Of a stretch of 64,000 bases of DNA, positions 9,420 to 20,718 are shown one piece after another. The DNA is from Streptomyces flavochromogenes (GTDB lineage: Bacteria; Actinomycetota; Actinomycetes; Streptomycetales; Streptomycetaceae), in NCBI RefSeq assembly GCF_000717595.1, contig NZ_JNZO01000012.1:186001-250000 (forward strand), in the 5' to 3' direction. The translations under genes were made by a program, and so were the position numbers. Numbering within the stretch: position 1 is the first letter of the stretch; each line of letters begins with the position of its first letter. The notes beneath the pieces were generated by a model, which saw nothing but the letters and a program-made list of their open reading frames with translations, was not told the origin of the DNA and searched no databases.

Positions 9420-10738
9420 CAGCGGAGGAACCCTTCGTAATTGCGCTGCTGGAGCTGGCTCTCGATCTGCTTCACGGTCTCCAGCCCCACACCCACGATG
9501 ATGAGGATGCTCGTCCCACCGAAGGGGAAGTTGGCATTGGCGCCACCGAAGCCTGCCAACGCCATCGTCGGCACAAGAGCGATCAGACCCAAGTACAGCG
9601 AGCCCGGCCAAGTGATCCGGTTGAGCACGTAGCTCAGATACTCGGCAGTAGGTCGACCAGCCCGGATACCCGGGATGAAGCCACCATACTTCTTCATGTT
9701 GTCCGCGACTTCCTCGGGGTTGAACGAGATCGCCACATAGAAGAAGGCGAAGAACACGATCAGGAGGAAGTACGTGGCGATGTAGTAGGGGTGGTCACCC
9801 TTGACGAAGTGGGCTTCGATCCAGGTCTTCCACCCTGCGGTGGAGTTCGAGAACTGCGCGATCAAGGCCGGGATGTAGAGCAGCGACGACGCGAAGATGA
9901 CAGGAATCACACCCGCCTGGTTCACCTTCAGCGGGATGTACGTGGACGTACCGCCGTAGGAGCGCCGGCCGATCATGCGCTTCGCGTACTGCACCGGGAT
10001 CCGGCGCTGGGCCTGCTCGACGAAGACCACGAGGGCCACCATCACGAAGCCGATGAGGATGACGGTACCGAACTCGATCCAGCCCTTGGCGAGCTTGCCG
10101 CTCTCCTTGATGGCCCAGAGGGCGCCCGGGAAGCCGGCGGCGATCGAGATGAACATCAGGATCGACATGCCGTTGCCGATGCCGCGGTCGGTGATGAGCT
10201 CACCGAGCCACATGACGATGCAGGTGCCGGCGGTCATCGTGATGACCATCGTGGCGATGGTGAAGATCGACGGGTCGGGCACGACCTGGTCGGCGACACG
10301 GCAGCCACTGAACAGCGCACCGCTCTTGGCGGTGGCGACGAGACCGGTTCCCTGCAGCACGGCGAGGGCGACCGTCAGGTACCGGGTGTACTGCGTGATC
10401 TTGGCAGTACCCGACTGGCCCTCCTTCTTGAGGGCTTCCAGGCGCGGGATCACGACGGTCAGCAGCTGCAGGATGATGCTCGCCGTGATGTACGGCATGA
10501 TGCCGAGCGCGAAGATGGTGATCTGGAGCAGCGCCCCGCCACTGAACATGTTGACCAGGCCGAACAGGCTGTTGTTGCCTTCGCTGGCCTGCTTCACACA
10601 CTGCTGGACGGCCTCGTAGCTGACGCCGGGGACCGGGATGTGGGCCCCGAGGCGGTACAGCACGATGATGGCGAGCGTGAAGAGCAGCTTCTTGCGCAGG
10701 TCGGGCGTCTTGAACGCCCGGGCGAACGCGGTGAGCAC
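9419..10738 (-). CDS. secY: Protein translocase subunit SecY
   Basis: The channel subunit of the SecYEG translocon in the cytoplasmic membrane. About 439 residues with ten hydrophobic segments; recognisable parts are [25 protein letters not shown] (TM1), the plug region [23 protein letters not shown], and [28 protein letters not shown]. The GTG at 10736-10738 has GGAGG five bases upstream, so the 11-residue longer frame is rejected. It is followed by adk with overlap, and separated from rplO by 213 bp with a terminator-like hairpin. Confidence 0.96.
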   Translation of the reverse strand: MLTAFARAFKTPDLRKKLLFTLAIIVLYRLGAHIPVPGVSYEAVQQCVKQASEGNNSLFGLVNMFSGGALLQITIFALGIMPYITASIILQLLTVVIPRLEALKKEGQSGTAKITQYTRYLTVALAVLQGTGLVATAKSGALFSGCRVADQVVPDPSIFTIATMVITMTAGTCIVMWLGELITDRGIGNGMSILMFISIAAGFPGALWAIKESGKLAKGWIEFGTVILIGFVMVALVVFVEQAQRRIPVQYAKRMIGRRSYGGTSTYIPLKVNQAGVIPVIFASSLLYIPALIAQFSNSTAGWKTWIEAHFVKGDHPYYIATYFLLIVFFAFFYVAISFNPEEVADNMKKYGGFIPGIRAGRPTAEYLSYVLNRITWPGSLYLGLIALVPTMALAGFGGANANFPFGGTSILIIVGVGLETVKQIESQLQQRNYEGFLR

Positions 10739-10892
10739 GGTGCCTCCTGCGACCCCCGCGCTATGCGTCAAGGGTGACGGTCTTGAGGTTCGACGATTAG
10801 GTATCGGTCATCAATCCCGTGCGGGCATACCGCACGGAGCCTAGACAGTGCACGCCACCTTACCGGCGACCATGCCCCCCTAGGAACGACCA

Positions 10893-10926
10893 ATCGGGGA
10901 TGCCCCTTTTGGGAGGCATCCCCGAT
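10893..10926 (-). terminator. Stem-loop between rplO and secY
   Basis: ATCGGGGATGCC and its exact complement flank a 10-nt loop, 26 nt past the rplO stop. It probably ends or attenuates the spc ribosomal-protein transcript, leaving secY-adk to be driven partly by a promoter in the rest of the gap. Confidence 0.65.
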
Positions 10927-10951
10927 CGGATGTTCAAGCCATCGAGTCGTC

Positions 10952-11407
10952 TTAGACGAGCTCGGTGACGGTGCCGCCGGCGGCGGCGATCTTCTCCTTG
11001 GCGGAGCCGGAGACGGCGTCGACCGTCACCTGCAGCGCCACGGTGATCTCGCCGGTGCCGAGCACCTTGACGAGCTGGTTCTTGCGAACCGCACCCTTGG
11101 CGACCAGATCGGCCACCGTGACCTCGCCACCCTGCGGGTAGAGCGCGGTGAGCTTGTCCAGGTTCACGACCTGGTACTCGGTGCGGAACGGGTTCTTGAA
11201 GCCCTTGAGCTTCGGCAGACGCATGTGGAGGGGCATCTGCCCACCCTCGAAGCGCTGCGGAACCTGGTAACGGGCCTTGGTGCCCTTGGTACCACGACCG
11301 GCCGTCTTACCCTTCGACGCCTCACCACGGCCCACACGGGTCTTCGCGGTCTTGGCACCGGGGGCGGGACGGAGGTTGTGGGCCTTCAGCGGGTTGGTCT
11401 CCGCCAT
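10952..11407 (-). CDS. rplO: 50S ribosomal protein L15
   Basis: Large-subunit protein L15, 151 residues. [19 protein letters not shown], the Gly/Arg-rich [22 protein letters not shown] and the core [19 protein letters not shown] are typical. The ATG at 11405-11407 follows the rpmD stop after one base, and its ribosome site GAGGAGG lies in the end of rpmD. Confidence 0.97.
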   Translation of the reverse strand: MAETNPLKAHNLRPAPGAKTAKTRVGRGEASKGKTAGRGTKGTKARYQVPQRFEGGQMPLHMRLPKLKGFKNPFRTEYQVVNLDKLTALYPQGGEVTVADLVAKGAVRKNQLVKVLGTGEITVALQVTVDAVSGSAKEKIAAAGGTVTELV

Positions 11408-11408
11408 G

Positions 11409-11591
11409 TCAGTCAACCTCCTCGACCGTCACGAGGTGGCGGACGGTGTGAACCATTCCGCGGAACTCGGGGCGGTCCTCCTTGACAACCACGTCGTTGA
11501 CCTTCTTGAGGCCGAGCGAACGCAGGGTGTCGCGGTGGTTCTGCTTGCTGCCGATGTACGACTTCGTCTGCGTGACCTTGAGGCGAGCCAT
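11409..11591 (-). CDS. rpmD: 50S ribosomal protein L30
   Basis: A 60-residue L30 protein: [38 protein letters not shown] and a [11 protein letters not shown] end. Its ATG overlaps the rpsE stop (TAATG), showing tight coupling in the spc operon. Confidence 0.97.
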   Translation of the reverse strand: MARLKVTQTKSYIGSKQNHRDTLRSLGLKKVNDVVVKEDRPEFRGMVHTVRHLVTVEEVD

Positions 11592-12193
11592 TACGCACCC
11601 GCCCCAGCACGTGCACGGAGCAGAGCCGCGGGGGCGACGTCCTCGAGGGGCAGACCACGGCGAGCCGCGATCTCCTCGGGACGCTGCAGGCCCTTGAGGG
11701 CCGCCACGGTCGCGTGCACGATGTTGATCGCGTTGTCGGAGCCGAGCGACTTCGACAGGATGTCGTGAACGCCGGCGCACTCGAGCACGGCGCGCACCGG
11801 GCCACCGGCGATAACACCGGTACCGGGGGAAGCCGGCTTGAGCAGGACGACGCCCGCAGCCTTCTCGCCCTGGATCGGGTGAGGGATGGTGCCCTGGATG
11901 CGCGGAACCTTGAAGAAGTTCTTCTTGGCTTCCTCGACACCCTTGGCGATGGCCGCGGGAACTTCCTTGGCCTTGCCGTAACCGACACCTACGGTGCCGT
12001 CACCGTCGCCCACCACGACCAGCGCGGTGAAGCTGAAGCGGCGACCACCCTTGACAACCTTGGCGACGCGGTTGATCGCGACAACGCGCTCAACGTACGC
12101 GGTCTTCTCGGCGGCAGCGCCACCGTCGCGGCCCTTCCGGTCCCGCCGCTCGCCGCCACCGGCACCGCTTCCGCGGCGCTGGGGTCCAGCCAT
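11591..12193 (-). CDS. rpsE: 30S ribosomal protein S5
   Basis: Small-subunit protein S5, involved in decoding accuracy and helicase activity at the mRNA entry. 200 residues, with an actinobacterial Gly/Arg-rich N-terminal extension (~35 residues), the RNA-binding [18 protein letters not shown] loop, and the [24 protein letters not shown] core. GAGAGG lies upstream of the ATG at 12191-12193. Confidence 0.97.
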   Translation of the reverse strand: MAGPQRRGSGAGGGERRDRKGRDGGAAAEKTAYVERVVAINRVAKVVKGGRRFSFTALVVVGDGDGTVGVGYGKAKEVPAAIAKGVEEAKKNFFKVPRIQGTIPHPIQGEKAAGVVLLKPASPGTGVIAGGPVRAVLECAGVHDILSKSLGSDNAINIVHATVAALKGLQRPEEIAARRGLPLEDVAPAALLRARAGAGA

Positions 12194-12239
12194 TGGATTT
12201 ACCTCTCTCTGTTACGTCCGTTAGTCCCGGAACCGGGGC

Positions 12240-12623
12240 TTAGAACTTCAGCCCGGCTTCGCGGGCGGCGTCAGCCAGAGCGGCAATGCGCCCGGCGTAC
12301 CTGTTGCCACCACGGTCGAACACGACAGCCTCGACGCCAGCGGCCTTGGCGCGCTCGGCGACAAGAGCACCGACCTGCTTGGCCTGCGCGGACTTGTCAC
12401 CCTCGCCACCACGGATCGACGCGTCCAGGTTCGACGCGGACGCAAGGGTGTGACCCTTGAGGTCGTCGATGACCTGAGCGGTGATACCGCGGTTCGAACG
12501 CGTCACGACGAGGCGCGGACGCTCCGCCGTACCCGACACGTTCTTGCGGATGCGGATGTGGCGGCGCGCCTTGGCGGCACGCTTGTAAGCGTCGCCCTTG
12601 GCGATCTTCACACCGTATGCCAT
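12240..12623 (-). CDS. rplR: 50S ribosomal protein L18
   Basis: 5S rRNA-binding protein L18, 127 residues: [21 protein letters not shown] N-terminus, [24 protein letters not shown], and the C-terminal [24 protein letters not shown]. It starts three bases after the rplF stop. Confidence 0.97.
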   Translation of the reverse strand: MAYGVKIAKGDAYKRAAKARRHIRIRKNVSGTAERPRLVVTRSNRGITAQVIDDLKGHTLASASNLDASIRGGEGDKSAQAKQVGALVAERAKAAGVEAVVFDRGGNRYAGRIAALADAAREAGLKF

Positions 12624-12626
12624 GGC

Positions 12627-13166
12627 TTACTTACCAGCCTTTCCGACCTTGCGGCGGATGACCTCGCCGGCGTACTTGACGCCCTTGGCCTTGTACGGGT
12701 CGGGCTTCCGCAGCTTGCGGATGTTCGCCGCGACCTCGCCGACCTTCTGCTTGTCGATGCCCTCGACCGAGAACTTGGTCGGCGACTCGACCTTGAACGA
12801 GATGCCCTCGGGCGCCTCGACCAGGATCGGGTGGCTGTAGCCGAGCTGGAACTCCAGGTTGGAGCCCTTCGCGGCGACGCGGTAACCGACACCGCTGATC
12901 TCGAGCGCCTTCACGTAACCCTGGGTCACACCGGTGATCATGTTGGCCACCAGCGTGCGGGACAGGCCGTGAAGGGCCTTGTTCTGACGCTCGTCGTTCG
13001 GACGGTTGACGTTGAGCACGCCATCCTCGCCCTTAACGATCTCGATCGGCGCGGCGACGGTGTGGCTCAGGGTGCCCTTGGAACCCTTGACCGTGACCGT
13101 GCGGCCATCGATGGTGACGTCCACGCCGGCGGGAACCTGGATAGGCAGCTTGCCAATACGCGACAT
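12627..13166 (-). CDS. rplF: 50S ribosomal protein L6
   Basis: Large-subunit protein L6 near the factor-binding site, 179 residues in two similar domains. [21 protein letters not shown] opens domain 1; [22 protein letters not shown] and the end [20 protein letters not shown] mark domain 2. GGAGGA precedes the ATG. Confidence 0.97.
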   Translation of the reverse strand: MSRIGKLPIQVPAGVDVTIDGRTVTVKGSKGTLSHTVAAPIEIVKGEDGVLNVNRPNDERQNKALHGLSRTLVANMITGVTQGYVKALEISGVGYRVAAKGSNLEFQLGYSHPILVEAPEGISFKVESPTKFSVEGIDKQKVGEVAANIRKLRKPDPYKAKGVKYAGEVIRRKVGKAGK

Positions 13167-13187
13167 TAGCTATTCCTCCGTTCCCGA

Positions 13188-13586
13188 CTACCAGACGTAG
13201 GCGAGGACTTCCCCACCTACGCCCTTCTTGCCTGCCTGCTGGCCGGTCAGGAGACCGTGGGACGTGGAGATGATCGCCACGCCCAGGCCGCCGAGAACCT
13301 TCGGCAGGTTGGTGGACTTCGCGTAAACCCGGAGACCGGGCTTCGAGATCCGCTTGATGCCCGCGATGGAGCGCTCACGGTTCGGACCGAACTTGAGCTC
13401 GAGGACGAGGTTCTTGCCGACCTCGGCGTCCTCGACCTTCCAGCCCGTGATGAAGCCCTCCTGCTGGAGGATTTCCGCGATGTGAGACTTGATCTTGCTG
13501 TGCGGCATCGTCACGGAGTCGTGGTATGCCGAGTTCGCGTTACGCAGACGAGTCAGCATGTCCGCGATCGGATCAGTCATGGTCAT
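13188..13586 (-). CDS. rpsH: 30S ribosomal protein S8
   Basis: S8 binds the central domain of 16S rRNA and, in other bacteria, represses the spc operon by binding its mRNA. 132 residues: [34 protein letters not shown] and the GVGIISTS-like [17 protein letters not shown]. The first of two ATGs (13584-13586) has AAGG seven bases upstream. A 206-bp gap separates it from rpsN, so a separate promoter or leader is possible. Confidence 0.97.
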   Translation of the reverse strand: MTMTDPIADMLTRLRNANSAYHDSVTMPHSKIKSHIAEILQQEGFITGWKVEDAEVGKNLVLELKFGPNRERSIAGIKRISKPGLRVYAKSTNLPKVLGGLGVAIISTSHGLLTGQQAGKKGVGGEVLAYVW

Positions 13587-13792
13587 GAATTGGCCTTCGG
13601 CCTCTCTCGCCGGGGTTTCCAGTGCGCCATCCCTCTCCCCACACAGGGGCGGGACGGGTGCGGCGCGGGGACCTACGGCGTAGTAAGTCGTACGGGCGGC
13701 GGACGCCCAACCCTCCTAGCCTAAGCCATGGAGGGATGGGCATCCGCCAACCCAGTGCTTACCGAGAGACTCCGGTCATCCCAAGTAAGGGA

Positions 13793-13978
13793 TTACCAGG
13801 AGCTCTTGGTCACGCCCGGCAGCTCGCCACGGTGAGCCATCTCACGAAGGCACACGCGGCACAGGCCGAACTTGCGGTACACGGAGTGGGGACGACCACA
13901 GCGCTGGCAGCGCGTGTAGCCACGCACGCCGAACTTGGGCTTGCGAGCAGCCTTCGCGATGAGAGCCTTCTTCGCCAT
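13793..13978 (-). CDS. rpsN: 30S ribosomal protein S14 type Z
   Basis: A 61-residue S14 of the short zinc-binding class. [20 protein letters not shown] is followed by two CxxC pairs (CQRC and CRVC) that bind zinc, and the end [16 protein letters not shown] lies inside the end of rplE. Streptomyces often carries a second, zinc-independent S14 elsewhere; this is the zinc form in the spc operon. Confidence 0.97.
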   Translation of the reverse strand: MAKKALIAKAARKPKFGVRGYTRCQRCGRPHSVYRKFGLCRVCLREMAHRGELPGVTKSSW

Positions 13979-13983
13979 CTCGC

Positions 13984-14538
13984 TTACGCCTCCTTGAACG
14001 GGAAGCCGAGGTGACGCAGAAGGGCACGGCCCTCGTCGTCGTTGGTCGCCGTGGTCACCACGGTGATGTCCATACCCCGGACACGGTCGATCTTGTCCTG
14101 GTCGATCTCGTGGAACATGACCTGCTCCGTGAGACCGAAGGTGTAGTTGCCACGCCCGTCGAACTGCTTGGGGGACAGACCACGGAAGTCGCGGATGCGC
14201 GGAAGCGCGAGCGACAGGGTGCGGTCCAGGAACTCCCACATGCGGTCGCCACGGAGGGTGACGTGCGCACCGATCGGCTGGCCCTCACGCAGCTTGAACT
14301 GCGCGATGGACTTACGAGCCTTGGTGACGGCCGGCTTCTGACCGGTGATCGTGGTCAGGTCACGGACGGCACCGTCCATGAGCTTCGAGTCACGGGCGGC
14401 GTCGCCGACACCCATGTTGACCACGATCTTGACGAGGCCGGGAACCTGCATGACGTTCTCGTACGAGAACTCCTCACGCAGCTTGCCCGCGATCTCCTCG
14501 CGGTACTTCGTCTTGAGACGCGGAGTGGTGGTAGCCAT
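13984..14538 (-). CDS. rplE: 50S ribosomal protein L5
   Basis: 5S rRNA-binding protein L5 of the central protuberance, 184 residues: [58 protein letters not shown] and the C-terminal FPF. Its ATG overlaps the rplX stop (TGATG). Confidence 0.97.
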   Translation of the reverse strand: MATTTPRLKTKYREEIAGKLREEFSYENVMQVPGLVKIVVNMGVGDAARDSKLMDGAVRDLTTITGQKPAVTKARKSIAQFKLREGQPIGAHVTLRGDRMWEFLDRTLSLALPRIRDFRGLSPKQFDGRGNYTFGLTEQVMFHEIDQDKIDRVRGMDITVVTTATNDDEGRALLRHLGFPFKEA

Positions 14539-14849
14539 CAGATGTCCTCACCCGTCCGCTTGGCAACGCGGATCTTGTTGCCCTCGTCGTCGAAGCGGAA
14601 ACCGACACGCGTGACGACCTTCTTGCCGTCCTTCTCCACGACCAGCTGGACGTTGGAGACGTGGACCGGAGCCTCGGTCGTGACGATGCCACCGGCCTGC
14701 GACGGGCCGGCCTTCGTGTGCTTCTTGACCCGGTTGACACCCTCGACGAGGACGCGGTTCTCGCGGGGGAAGGCCGTGATGACCTTGCCCTGCTTGCCCT
14801 TGTCCTTACCGGTGATGACCTGGACCAGGTCGCCCTTCTTGATCTTCAT
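14538..14849 (-). CDS. rplX: 50S ribosomal protein L24
   Basis: L24 starts 50S assembly. The 103-residue protein begins [20 protein letters not shown] (a KOW motif) and contains [16 protein letters not shown]. It overlaps rplE by one base and follows rplN by two. Confidence 0.97.
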   Translation of the reverse strand: MKIKKGDLVQVITGKDKGKQGKVITAFPRENRVLVEGVNRVKKHTKAGPSQAGGIVTTEAPVHVSNVQLVVEKDGKKVVTRVGFRFDDEGNKIRVAKRTGEDI

Positions 14850-14851
14850 GC

Positions 14852-15220
14852 TTACAGCACCTCCGGCGCGAGCGAGATGATCTTCATGAACTTCTTCTCG
14901 CGCAGCTCACGGCCCACCGGGCCGAAGATACGGGTGCCACGAGGGTCGCCGTCGTTCTTGAGAATGACAGCGGCGTTCTCGTCGAAGCGGATGTACGAGC
15001 CGTCCTGGCGGCGGCGCTCCTTGACGGTGCGAACGATGACCGCCTTGACGACGTCACCCTTCTTCACGTTGCCACCGGGGATCGCGTCCTTGACGGTGGC
15101 GACGATGACGTCACCGATGCCCGCGTAGCGGCGACCCGAGCCACCGAGAACACGGATGCAAAGGATCTCCTTGGCACCAGTGTTGTCGGCGACACGCAGT
15201 CGCGACTCCTGCTGGATCAC
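14852..15220 (-). CDS. rplN: 50S ribosomal protein L14
   Basis: L14 lies at the subunit interface. 122 residues: [44 protein letters not shown], and [20 protein letters not shown]. The start is a GTG at 15218-15220 with AGGAGAT upstream. It is separated from rpsQ by 137 bp holding two hairpins. Confidence 0.97.
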   Translation of the reverse strand: MIQQESRLRVADNTGAKEILCIRVLGGSGRRYAGIGDVIVATVKDAIPGGNVKKGDVVKAVIVRTVKERRRQDGSYIRFDENAAVILKNDGDPRGTRIFGPVGRELREKKFMKIISLAPEVL

Positions 15221-15304
15221 GTCTATCTCCTGATTTGTCTGCCGGTTCCCGGCGGGGTTGCGCCGAAGTGATCAGCGCAACCCCACCGAGCCTGGCGGAA
15301 CCGA

Positions 15305-15355
15305 CCTGAGGGAAACCCCTCAGGCTGAACTTTCGGATTTCCCTCGCGGGAAATT
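15305..15355 (-). promoter_or_regulatory. Two hairpins in the rpsQ-rplN gap
   Basis: CCTGAGGG/CCCTCAGG (15305-15324) and GATTTCCC/GGGAAATT (15336-15355) form two adjacent stems immediately after rpsQ. Ribosomal operons are usually packed here, so the pair may attenuate transcription between the S10 and spc sections or process the mRNA. Confidence 0.45.
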
Positions 15356-15357
15356 CC

Positions 15358-15639
15358 TTACTTGGCCTTCTCGAGGATCTCGATGACGCGCCAGTGCTTC
15401 GTCGACGACAGCTTCCGGGTCTCCATCAGGAGGACGCGGTCACCGATGCCGGCAGCGTTCTGCTCGTCGTGAGCCTTGAGCTTGTTCGTACGGCGGATGA
15501 CCTTGCCGTACAGCGCGTGCTTGACGCGGTCCTCGACAGCGACGACGACGGTCTTGTCCATCTTGTCGCTGACGACCAGGCCCTCGCGGACCTTGCGAGC
15601 GTTGCGCTCGGTCTTCTCAGTCACGTTGCTCTCGCTCAT
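15358..15639 (-). CDS. rpsQ: 30S ribosomal protein S17
   Basis: S17, a primary 16S rRNA-binding OB-fold protein, 93 residues: [41 protein letters not shown] and [12 protein letters not shown]. The ATG at 15637-15639 overlaps the rpmC stop. Confidence 0.97.
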   Translation of the reverse strand: MSESNVTEKTERNARKVREGLVVSDKMDKTVVVAVEDRVKHALYGKVIRRTNKLKAHDEQNAAGIGDRVLLMETRKLSSTKHWRVIEILEKAK

Positions 15640-15863
15640 CAGGCGCTCTCCACCGTCTCGATGCCCAGCTCGCGCTCACGCATCAGGGTGTAGATCCGCG
15701 CGATGTCCTTGCGGACGGACTTGAGCCGCCCGTGGTTCTCGAGCTGGCCCGTCGCCGCCTGGAAGCGGAGGTTGAACAGCTCTTCCTTGGCCTCGCGGAG
15801 CTTGTTGAGAAGCTCCTCGTTGCCCAGCTCGCGCAGCTCGGACGCCTTGGTACCGGCCGACAT
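15639..15863 (-). CDS. rpmC: 50S ribosomal protein L29
   Basis: L29, near the nascent-chain exit, 74 residues: [27 protein letters not shown] and the [14 protein letters not shown] helix. The ATG at 15861-15863 overlaps the rplP stop (TGATG); a GTG directly before it is an alternative start. Confidence 0.96.
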   Translation of the reverse strand: MSAGTKASELRELGNEELLNKLREAKEELFNLRFQAATGQLENHGRLKSVRKDIARIYTLMRERELGIETVESA

Positions 15864-16282
15864 CACAGCTCACCTGCTTCGCGCTTAACGATCTTGCACT
15901 TCATCGGCAGCTTGTGGGCCGCACGGGTCAGAGCCTCGCGCGCGATCTTCTCGTTCGGGTAGGACAGTTCGAACATCACCCGACCCGGCTTGACGTTCGC
16001 GATCCACCACTCGGGAGAACCCTTACCGGAACCCATGCGGGTCTCGGCGGGCTTCTTCGTGAGGGGGCGGTCCGGGTAGATGTTGATCCAGACCTTGCCG
16101 CCACGCTTGATGTGGCGGGTCATCGCGATACGAGCCGCCTCGATCTGGCGGTTGGTCACGTACGCCGGCGTGAGGGCCTGAATGCCGTACTCGCCGAACG
16201 CAACCTGCGTACCACCCTTGCTCATACCCGAGCGCTTGGGGTGGTGCTGCTTGCGGTGCTTGACCCTACGGGGGATCAGCAT
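15863..16282 (-). CDS. rplP: 50S ribosomal protein L16
   Basis: L16 contacts the A-site tRNA region. 139 residues: [53 protein letters not shown] and the [10 protein letters not shown] loop. Follows rpsC by five bases. Confidence 0.97.
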   Translation of the reverse strand: MLIPRRVKHRKQHHPKRSGMSKGGTQVAFGEYGIQALTPAYVTNRQIEAARIAMTRHIKRGGKVWINIYPDRPLTKKPAETRMGSGKGSPEWWIANVKPGRVMFELSYPNEKIAREALTRAAHKLPMKCKIVKREAGEL

Positions 16283-16287
16283 TTCGG

Positions 16288-17136
16288 TCAGGCCTCCGTT
16301 CCGGTGCTCTCAGCCGGAGCGGCAGCGGCGGCGGGAGCGTCGGCCTTGGGGGCCTCGGCAGCCGGCGCGGACTGCTGCTGCGGCTTGCGGCCGCGGCCGC
16401 CACGCTCGCCACCGCGGCCACCACGGCCGGCCGGGCGGTCGCCAGCGCCGGCGCCACGGGCCGGGCGGTTACCCGCACGGGCCGCAGCGTTCTCGGCGCG
16501 GACCTCGGCGATGTTCTTGACGTCGCCCTTGTAGATCCAGACCTTCACGCCGATACGGCCGAAGGTCGTCTTGGCCTCGAAGAAGCCGTAGTCGACGTTC
16601 GCGCGGAGCGTGTGCAGGGGCACGCGGCCCTCGCGGTAGAACTCCGAGCGGGACATCTCGGCGCCGCCGAGACGGCCACCGCACTGGATCTTGATGCCCT
16701 TGGCGCCGGCCTTCATCGTGCCCTGCATGCTCTTACGCATGGCGCGACGGAAGGAGACGCGGGAGGAGAGCTGCTCGGCAACGGCCTGGGCAACCAGCTG
16801 AGCGTCCATCTCGGGGTTCTTGACCTCGAGGATGTTCAGCTGGACCTGCTTGCCCGTGAGCTTCTCGAGGTCGCCGCGGATGCGGTCGGCCTCGGCGCCA
16901 CGGCGGCCGATGACGATGCCGGGACGCGCGGTGTGGATGTCCACCCGCACGCGGTCACGGGTGCGCTCGATCTCAACCTTCGAGATGCCGGCGCGCTCCA
17001 TGCCGGACGTCATCATCCGACGGATGGCGACGTCTTCCTTGACGTAGTCCTTGTACAGCTTGTCGGCGTACCAACGGGACTTGAAGTCCGTGGTGATGCC
17101 GAGCCGGAACCCATGCGGGTTAACCTTCTGGCCCAT
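16288..17136 (-). CDS. rpsC: 30S ribosomal protein S3
   Basis: S3 forms part of the mRNA entry channel. 282 residues: [20 protein letters not shown], the KH-type [20 protein letters not shown], and [22 protein letters not shown] ~60-residue Gly/Arg/Ala-rich tail extends the C-terminus, as in other actinobacteria. Its ATG overlaps the rplV stop (TAATGG). Confidence 0.97.
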   Translation of the reverse strand: MGQKVNPHGFRLGITTDFKSRWYADKLYKDYVKEDVAIRRMMTSGMERAGISKVEIERTRDRVRVDIHTARPGIVIGRRGAEADRIRGDLEKLTGKQVQLNILEVKNPEMDAQLVAQAVAEQLSSRVSFRRAMRKSMQGTMKAGAKGIKIQCGGRLGGAEMSRSEFYREGRVPLHTLRANVDYGFFEAKTTFGRIGVKVWIYKGDVKNIAEVRAENAAARAGNRPARGAGAGDRPAGRGGRGGERGGRGRKPQQQSAPAAEAPKADAPAAAAAPAESTGTEA

Positions 17137-17483
17137 TACCGGGTTCCTTCCTTGCTGCTGACGACCACGGTGATGTGGCTGGTCCGCTTACGGATCCGGT
17201 AGGCACGGCCCTGTGCACGCGGACGGAACCGCTTCAGGGTCGGGCCCTCATCCACGTACGCCTCGCTGATGACCAGCGAAGAGGCGTCACTGTGGTCGTA
17301 GTTGTGCGCGGCGTTGGCAATGGCGCTGTCCAGCACCTTGCCGACCGGCACGCTCGCGGCCTGCGGGGCGAAACGCAGGACCGCCTGAGCCTCCGTGGCA
17401 TCCATGCCACGGATAAGGTCCACCACTCGGCGGGCCTTCATGGGCGTAACGCGGATGTACCGCGCCTGGGCCCTGGCTTCCAT
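17136..17483 (-). CDS. rplV: 50S ribosomal protein L22
   Basis: L22 lines the exit tunnel next to L4. 115 residues: [39 protein letters not shown], and [20 protein letters not shown]. The ATG at 17481-17483 has GGAAGGAC upstream; the ten-residue longer frame is rejected. Confidence 0.96.
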   Translation of the reverse strand: MEARAQARYIRVTPMKARRVVDLIRGMDATEAQAVLRFAPQAASVPVGKVLDSAIANAAHNYDHSDASSLVISEAYVDEGPTLKRFRPRAQGRAYRIRKRTSHITVVVSSKEGTR

Positions 17484-17525
17484 GGTTGTCCTTCCAGTGT
17501 CTGTCATGGTCATTCCACCCCGCTA

Positions 17526-17807
17526 CTAGCGGCGCTTCGACTTCCGGTCGTCCTTCACGTGACCCCGGAAGGTGCGCGTCGGCGAGAACTCGCCGAGCTT
17601 GTGGCCGACCATCGACTCGGTGACAAACACCGGAATGTGGGTCTTGCCGTTGTGCACCGCGATCGTGTGGCCGAGCATGGCCGGGATGATCATCGAGCGA
17701 CGGGACCAGGTCTTGATGACGTTCTTGGTACCGGCTTCGTTCTGAGCGTCCACCTTCTTTACGAGGTGGCCGTCAACGAAGGGTCCCTTCTTGAGACTGC
17801 GCGGCAT
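17526..17807 (-). CDS. rpsS: 30S ribosomal protein S19
   Basis: S19 of the 30S head, 93 residues: [39 protein letters not shown] and [13 protein letters not shown]. It follows rplB by 12 bases. Confidence 0.97.
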   Translation of the reverse strand: MPRSLKKGPFVDGHLVKKVDAQNEAGTKNVIKTWSRRSMIIPAMLGHTIAVHNGKTHIPVFVTESMVGHKLGEFSPTRTFRGHVKDDRKSKRR

Positions 17808-17819
17808 CTAAACCCGCTC

Positions 17820-18656
17820 CTAGCGCTTCTTGTTCGTCTTGCGGCGGCGGACGATGTACTTGCTCGAAGCCTTCTTCGGCGAGCGAGTACGACCCTCCTT
17901 CTGACCCCACGGGGAGACCGGGTGGCGACCACCGGAGGTCTTGCCCTCACCACCACCGTGCGGGTGGTCAACCGGGTTCATCGCCACACCGCGGACGGTC
18001 GGGCGGACGCCGAGCCAGCGCTTGCGGCCGGCCTTGCCCCAGTTGATGTTCGACTGCTCGGCGTTGCCGACCTCGCCGATCGTGGCGCGGCAGCGGGCGT
18101 CGACGAGACGGATCTCACCGGACGGCATACGAAGGTGGGCCATCGTGCCCTCCTTCGCCAGCAGCTGCACGGAGGCACCAGCGGAGCGCGCGAACTTGGC
18201 GCCGCCACCGGGACGGAGCTCGATCGCGTGGATCGTGGTACCGACCGGGATGTTGCGGAGCGCCAGGTTGTTGCCGGGCTTGATGTCCGCGCCGGGGCCG
18301 TTCTCGACGCGGTCACCCTGCGTCAGACCCTTGGGGGCGATGATGTAGCGCTTCTCGCCGTCCACGTAGTGGAGCAGCGCGATGCGCGCGGTGCGGTTGG
18401 GGTCGTACTCGATGTGCGCGACCTTGGCCGGCACGCCGTCCTTGTCGTGACGACGGAAGTCGATCACGCGGTAGGCGCGCTTGTGTCCGCCACCCTGGTG
18501 GCGAACGGTGATCCGACCGGTGTTGTTACGGCCGCCCTTGCTGTGCAGGGGGCGAACCAGCGACTTCTCCGGCGTGGACCGCGTGATCTCGACGAAGTCG
18601 GCTACGGAGGAGCCACGACGGCCCGGCGTAGTCGGCTTGTACTTGCGGATTCCCAT
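17820..18656 (-). CDS. rplB: 50S ribosomal protein L2
   Basis: L2 is needed for subunit joining and peptidyl transfer. 278 residues: [33 protein letters not shown], and the peptidyl-transferase segment [20 protein letters not shown] with its conserved His. Confidence 0.98.
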   Translation of the reverse strand: MGIRKYKPTTPGRRGSSVADFVEITRSTPEKSLVRPLHSKGGRNNTGRITVRHQGGGHKRAYRVIDFRRHDKDGVPAKVAHIEYDPNRTARIALLHYVDGEKRYIIAPKGLTQGDRVENGPGADIKPGNNLALRNIPVGTTIHAIELRPGGGAKFARSAGASVQLLAKEGTMAHLRMPSGEIRLVDARCRATIGEVGNAEQSNINWGKAGRKRWLGVRPTVRGVAMNPVDHPHGGGEGKTSGGRHPVSPWGQKEGRTRSPKKASSKYIVRRRKTNKKR

Positions 18657-18696
18657 TTCTCAGTCCTCGTCCGATTCCGGACGATCCAGACCGCCG

Positions 18697-19020
18697 TTAG
18701 GCGGTCGGACCGCCGAAGATGTCGATACGGTTGCCCTCAGCAAGGGTCACGATGGCGCGCTTGGTGTCCTTGCGCTTGCCGAAACCGGCCTTGGTGCGCT
18801 TGCGCTTACCCTGGCGGTTGATCGTGTTGACCCCGGTGACCTTGACCGAGAAGACCGCCTCGACGGCCTGCTTGATCTGGGTCTTGTTGGAGCCAGGCGC
18901 GACGATGAACGTGTACTTGTTCTCGTCCAGCAGTGCGTAGCTCTTCTCCGAGACAACCGGCTTGACGAGAATGTCGCGCGGGTCCGAGAAGGTCTTGCTG
19001 GTGACGACGGCCTCAGTCAT
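18697..19020 (-). CDS. rplW: 50S ribosomal protein L23
   Basis: L23 sits at the tunnel exit and docks trigger factor and SRP. 107 residues: [45 protein letters not shown]. Its ATG overlaps the rplD stop. Confidence 0.97.
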   Translation of the reverse strand: MTEAVVTSKTFSDPRDILVKPVVSEKSYALLDENKYTFIVAPGSNKTQIKQAVEAVFSVKVTGVNTINRQGKRKRTKAGFGKRKDTKRAIVTLAEGNRIDIFGGPTA

Positions 19021-19670
19021 CAGGCGTCGCTCCCTTCGGTCTCAGCGGTCTGGGGGCCAGACACGAAGGACTCGAGGGCGGCCTGGGTGAAGACCACGTC
19101 GTCGGAGACGATCACGTCGTACGTGTTGAGCTGGCCCGGCTCCAGGATGTGCACCTGGGGCAGGTTACGAGCGGACAGCCACGCGGCCTCGTCGGAGCGC
19201 TCGGCGACCAGGAGCAGGTTCTTGCGCTCCGAGATCTTGCCGAACAGCGTCTTCGCGGCCTTGGTGGAGATCTCACCCTCGACCACGCCGGAGACGACGT
19301 GGATGCGGGAGTGGGTGGCCCGGTCCGAGAGGGCACCACGGAGAGCGGCGACCTTCATCTTCTTCGGGGTCCGCTGCGAGTAGTCACGCGGCACGGGACC
19401 GTGCACGACGCCACCACCGGCGAACTGCGGGGCGCGGGTCGAACCCTGACGGGCGCGGCCGGTGCCCTTCTGGCGGTAAGGCTTCTTGCCACCACCGCGG
19501 ACTTCGCCACGGGTCTTGGTCTTGTGCGTGCCCTGACGGGCCGCGGCCAGCTGCGCGACGACGACCTGGTGGATCAGCGGAACGCTGACCTTGGCGCCGA
19601 AGATCTCCTCGGGGAGCTCGACGGTCCCGGTCTTGTCGCCTGCCGGCGAAAGGATGTCAATGGTGCTCAT
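19020..19670 (-). CDS. rplD: 50S ribosomal protein L4
   Basis: L4 lines the exit tunnel and in enterobacteria also represses the S10 operon. 216 residues: [20 protein letters not shown], the tunnel loop [19 protein letters not shown], and [20 protein letters not shown]. The start at 19668-19670 is the ATG of MSTID; upstream residues in the longer frame are not L4-like. Confidence 0.97.
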   Translation of the reverse strand: MSTIDILSPAGDKTGTVELPEEIFGAKVSVPLIHQVVVAQLAAARQGTHKTKTRGEVRGGGKKPYRQKGTGRARQGSTRAPQFAGGGVVHGPVPRDYSQRTPKKMKVAALRGALSDRATHSRIHVVSGVVEGEISTKAAKTLFGKISERKNLLLVAERSDEAAWLSARNLPQVHILEPGQLNTYDVIVSDDVVFTQAALESFVSGPQTAETEGSDA

Positions 19671-19677
19671 CGGTTCC

Positions 19678-20322
19678 TCAAACCCCCTTGGCCGCAGTGC
19701 GGACCAGGACGAGGCCACCGTTAGGGCCGGGGACGGCGCCCTTGATGAGCAGCAGACCCTTCTCGGCGTCAACGGCGTGGACGGTCAGGTTCTGGGTGGT
19801 CACACGCTCGTTGCCCATGCGACCCGCCATGCGCATGCCCTTGAAGACACGGCCCGGGGTGGCGCAGCCACCGATGGAACCGGGCTTGCGGTGCACGCGG
19901 TGGGCACCGTGCGACGCCTTGCCACCACGGAAGTTGTGGCGCTTCATGACACCGGCGAAGCCCTTGCCCTTGCTCTTGCCGGTGACGTCGACCTTCACGC
20001 CGGCCTCGAAGAGCTCGGCGGTGATCTCCTGGCCGAGCGTGTACTCGGAGGCGTCAGCGGTGCGGAGCTCCACCAGGTGGCGGCGCGGGGTGACATCGGC
20101 CTTGGCGAAGTGACCCTTGAGGGGCTTGTTCACCTTGCGAGGGTCGATCTCGCCGAAGGCGATCTGGACCGACTCGTAGCCGTCGACGTCGTTCGTACGC
20201 ACCTGGGTCACGACATTGGGGCCGGCCTTGACGACGGTCACCGGGACGACCCGGTTGTTCTCGTCCCAGACCTGCGTCATGCCGAGCTTCTCGCCCAGGA
20301 TGCCCTTGATGTTCTTAGCCAT
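19678..20322 (-). CDS. rplC: 50S ribosomal protein L3
   Basis: L3 starts 50S assembly near the peptidyl-transferase centre. 214 residues: [42 protein letters not shown] and [16 protein letters not shown], including the conserved Gln-type glycine-rich loop. Confidence 0.98.
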   Translation of the reverse strand: MAKNIKGILGEKLGMTQVWDENNRVVPVTVVKAGPNVVTQVRTNDVDGYESVQIAFGEIDPRKVNKPLKGHFAKADVTPRRHLVELRTADASEYTLGQEITAELFEAGVKVDVTGKSKGKGFAGVMKRHNFRGGKASHGAHRVHRKPGSIGGCATPGRVFKGMRMAGRMGNERVTTQNLTVHAVDAEKGLLLIKGAVPGPNGGLVLVRTAAKGV

Positions 20323-20333
20323 CTCGCGCGCCC

Positions 20334-20642
20334 TCAGAGCTTGATCTCGATGTCAACGCCCGCCGGGAGGTCGAGACGCATGAGCGAGTCAACCGTCTTC
20401 GGCGTGGGGTCGAGGATGTCGATGAGGCGCTTGTGCGTGCGCATCTCGAAGTGCTCGCGCGAGTCCTTGTACTTGTGCGGCGACTTGATGACGCAGTACA
20501 CGTTCTTCTCAGTGGGCAGCGGCACCGGGCCCGCGACCGACGCACCAGTGCGGGTCACCGTCTCGACGATCTTCTTCGCCGAGGAGTCGATGACCTCGTG
20601 GTCGTAGGCCTTGAGCCGGATGCGGATCTTCTGTCCCGCCAT
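20334..20642 (-). CDS. rpsJ: 30S ribosomal protein S10 (NusE)
   Basis: S10 is both a 30S head protein and, as NusE, an antitermination partner of NusG. 102 residues: [47 protein letters not shown]. The ATG at 20640-20642 has AAAGGA upstream. First gene of the S10 operon; its leader lies in the 460-bp gap to the right. Confidence 0.98.
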   Translation of the reverse strand: MAGQKIRIRLKAYDHEVIDSSAKKIVETVTRTGASVAGPVPLPTEKNVYCVIKSPHKYKDSREHFEMRTHKRLIDILDPTPKTVDSLMRLDLPAGVDIEIKL

Positions 20643-20718
20643 GGCTACTAGTAGTCCTTTGTCTCGTAACGCTCTGGAACCCGACCGGCTTCGCTTACTG
20701 AGAAGCGTTGTCGTGTCT

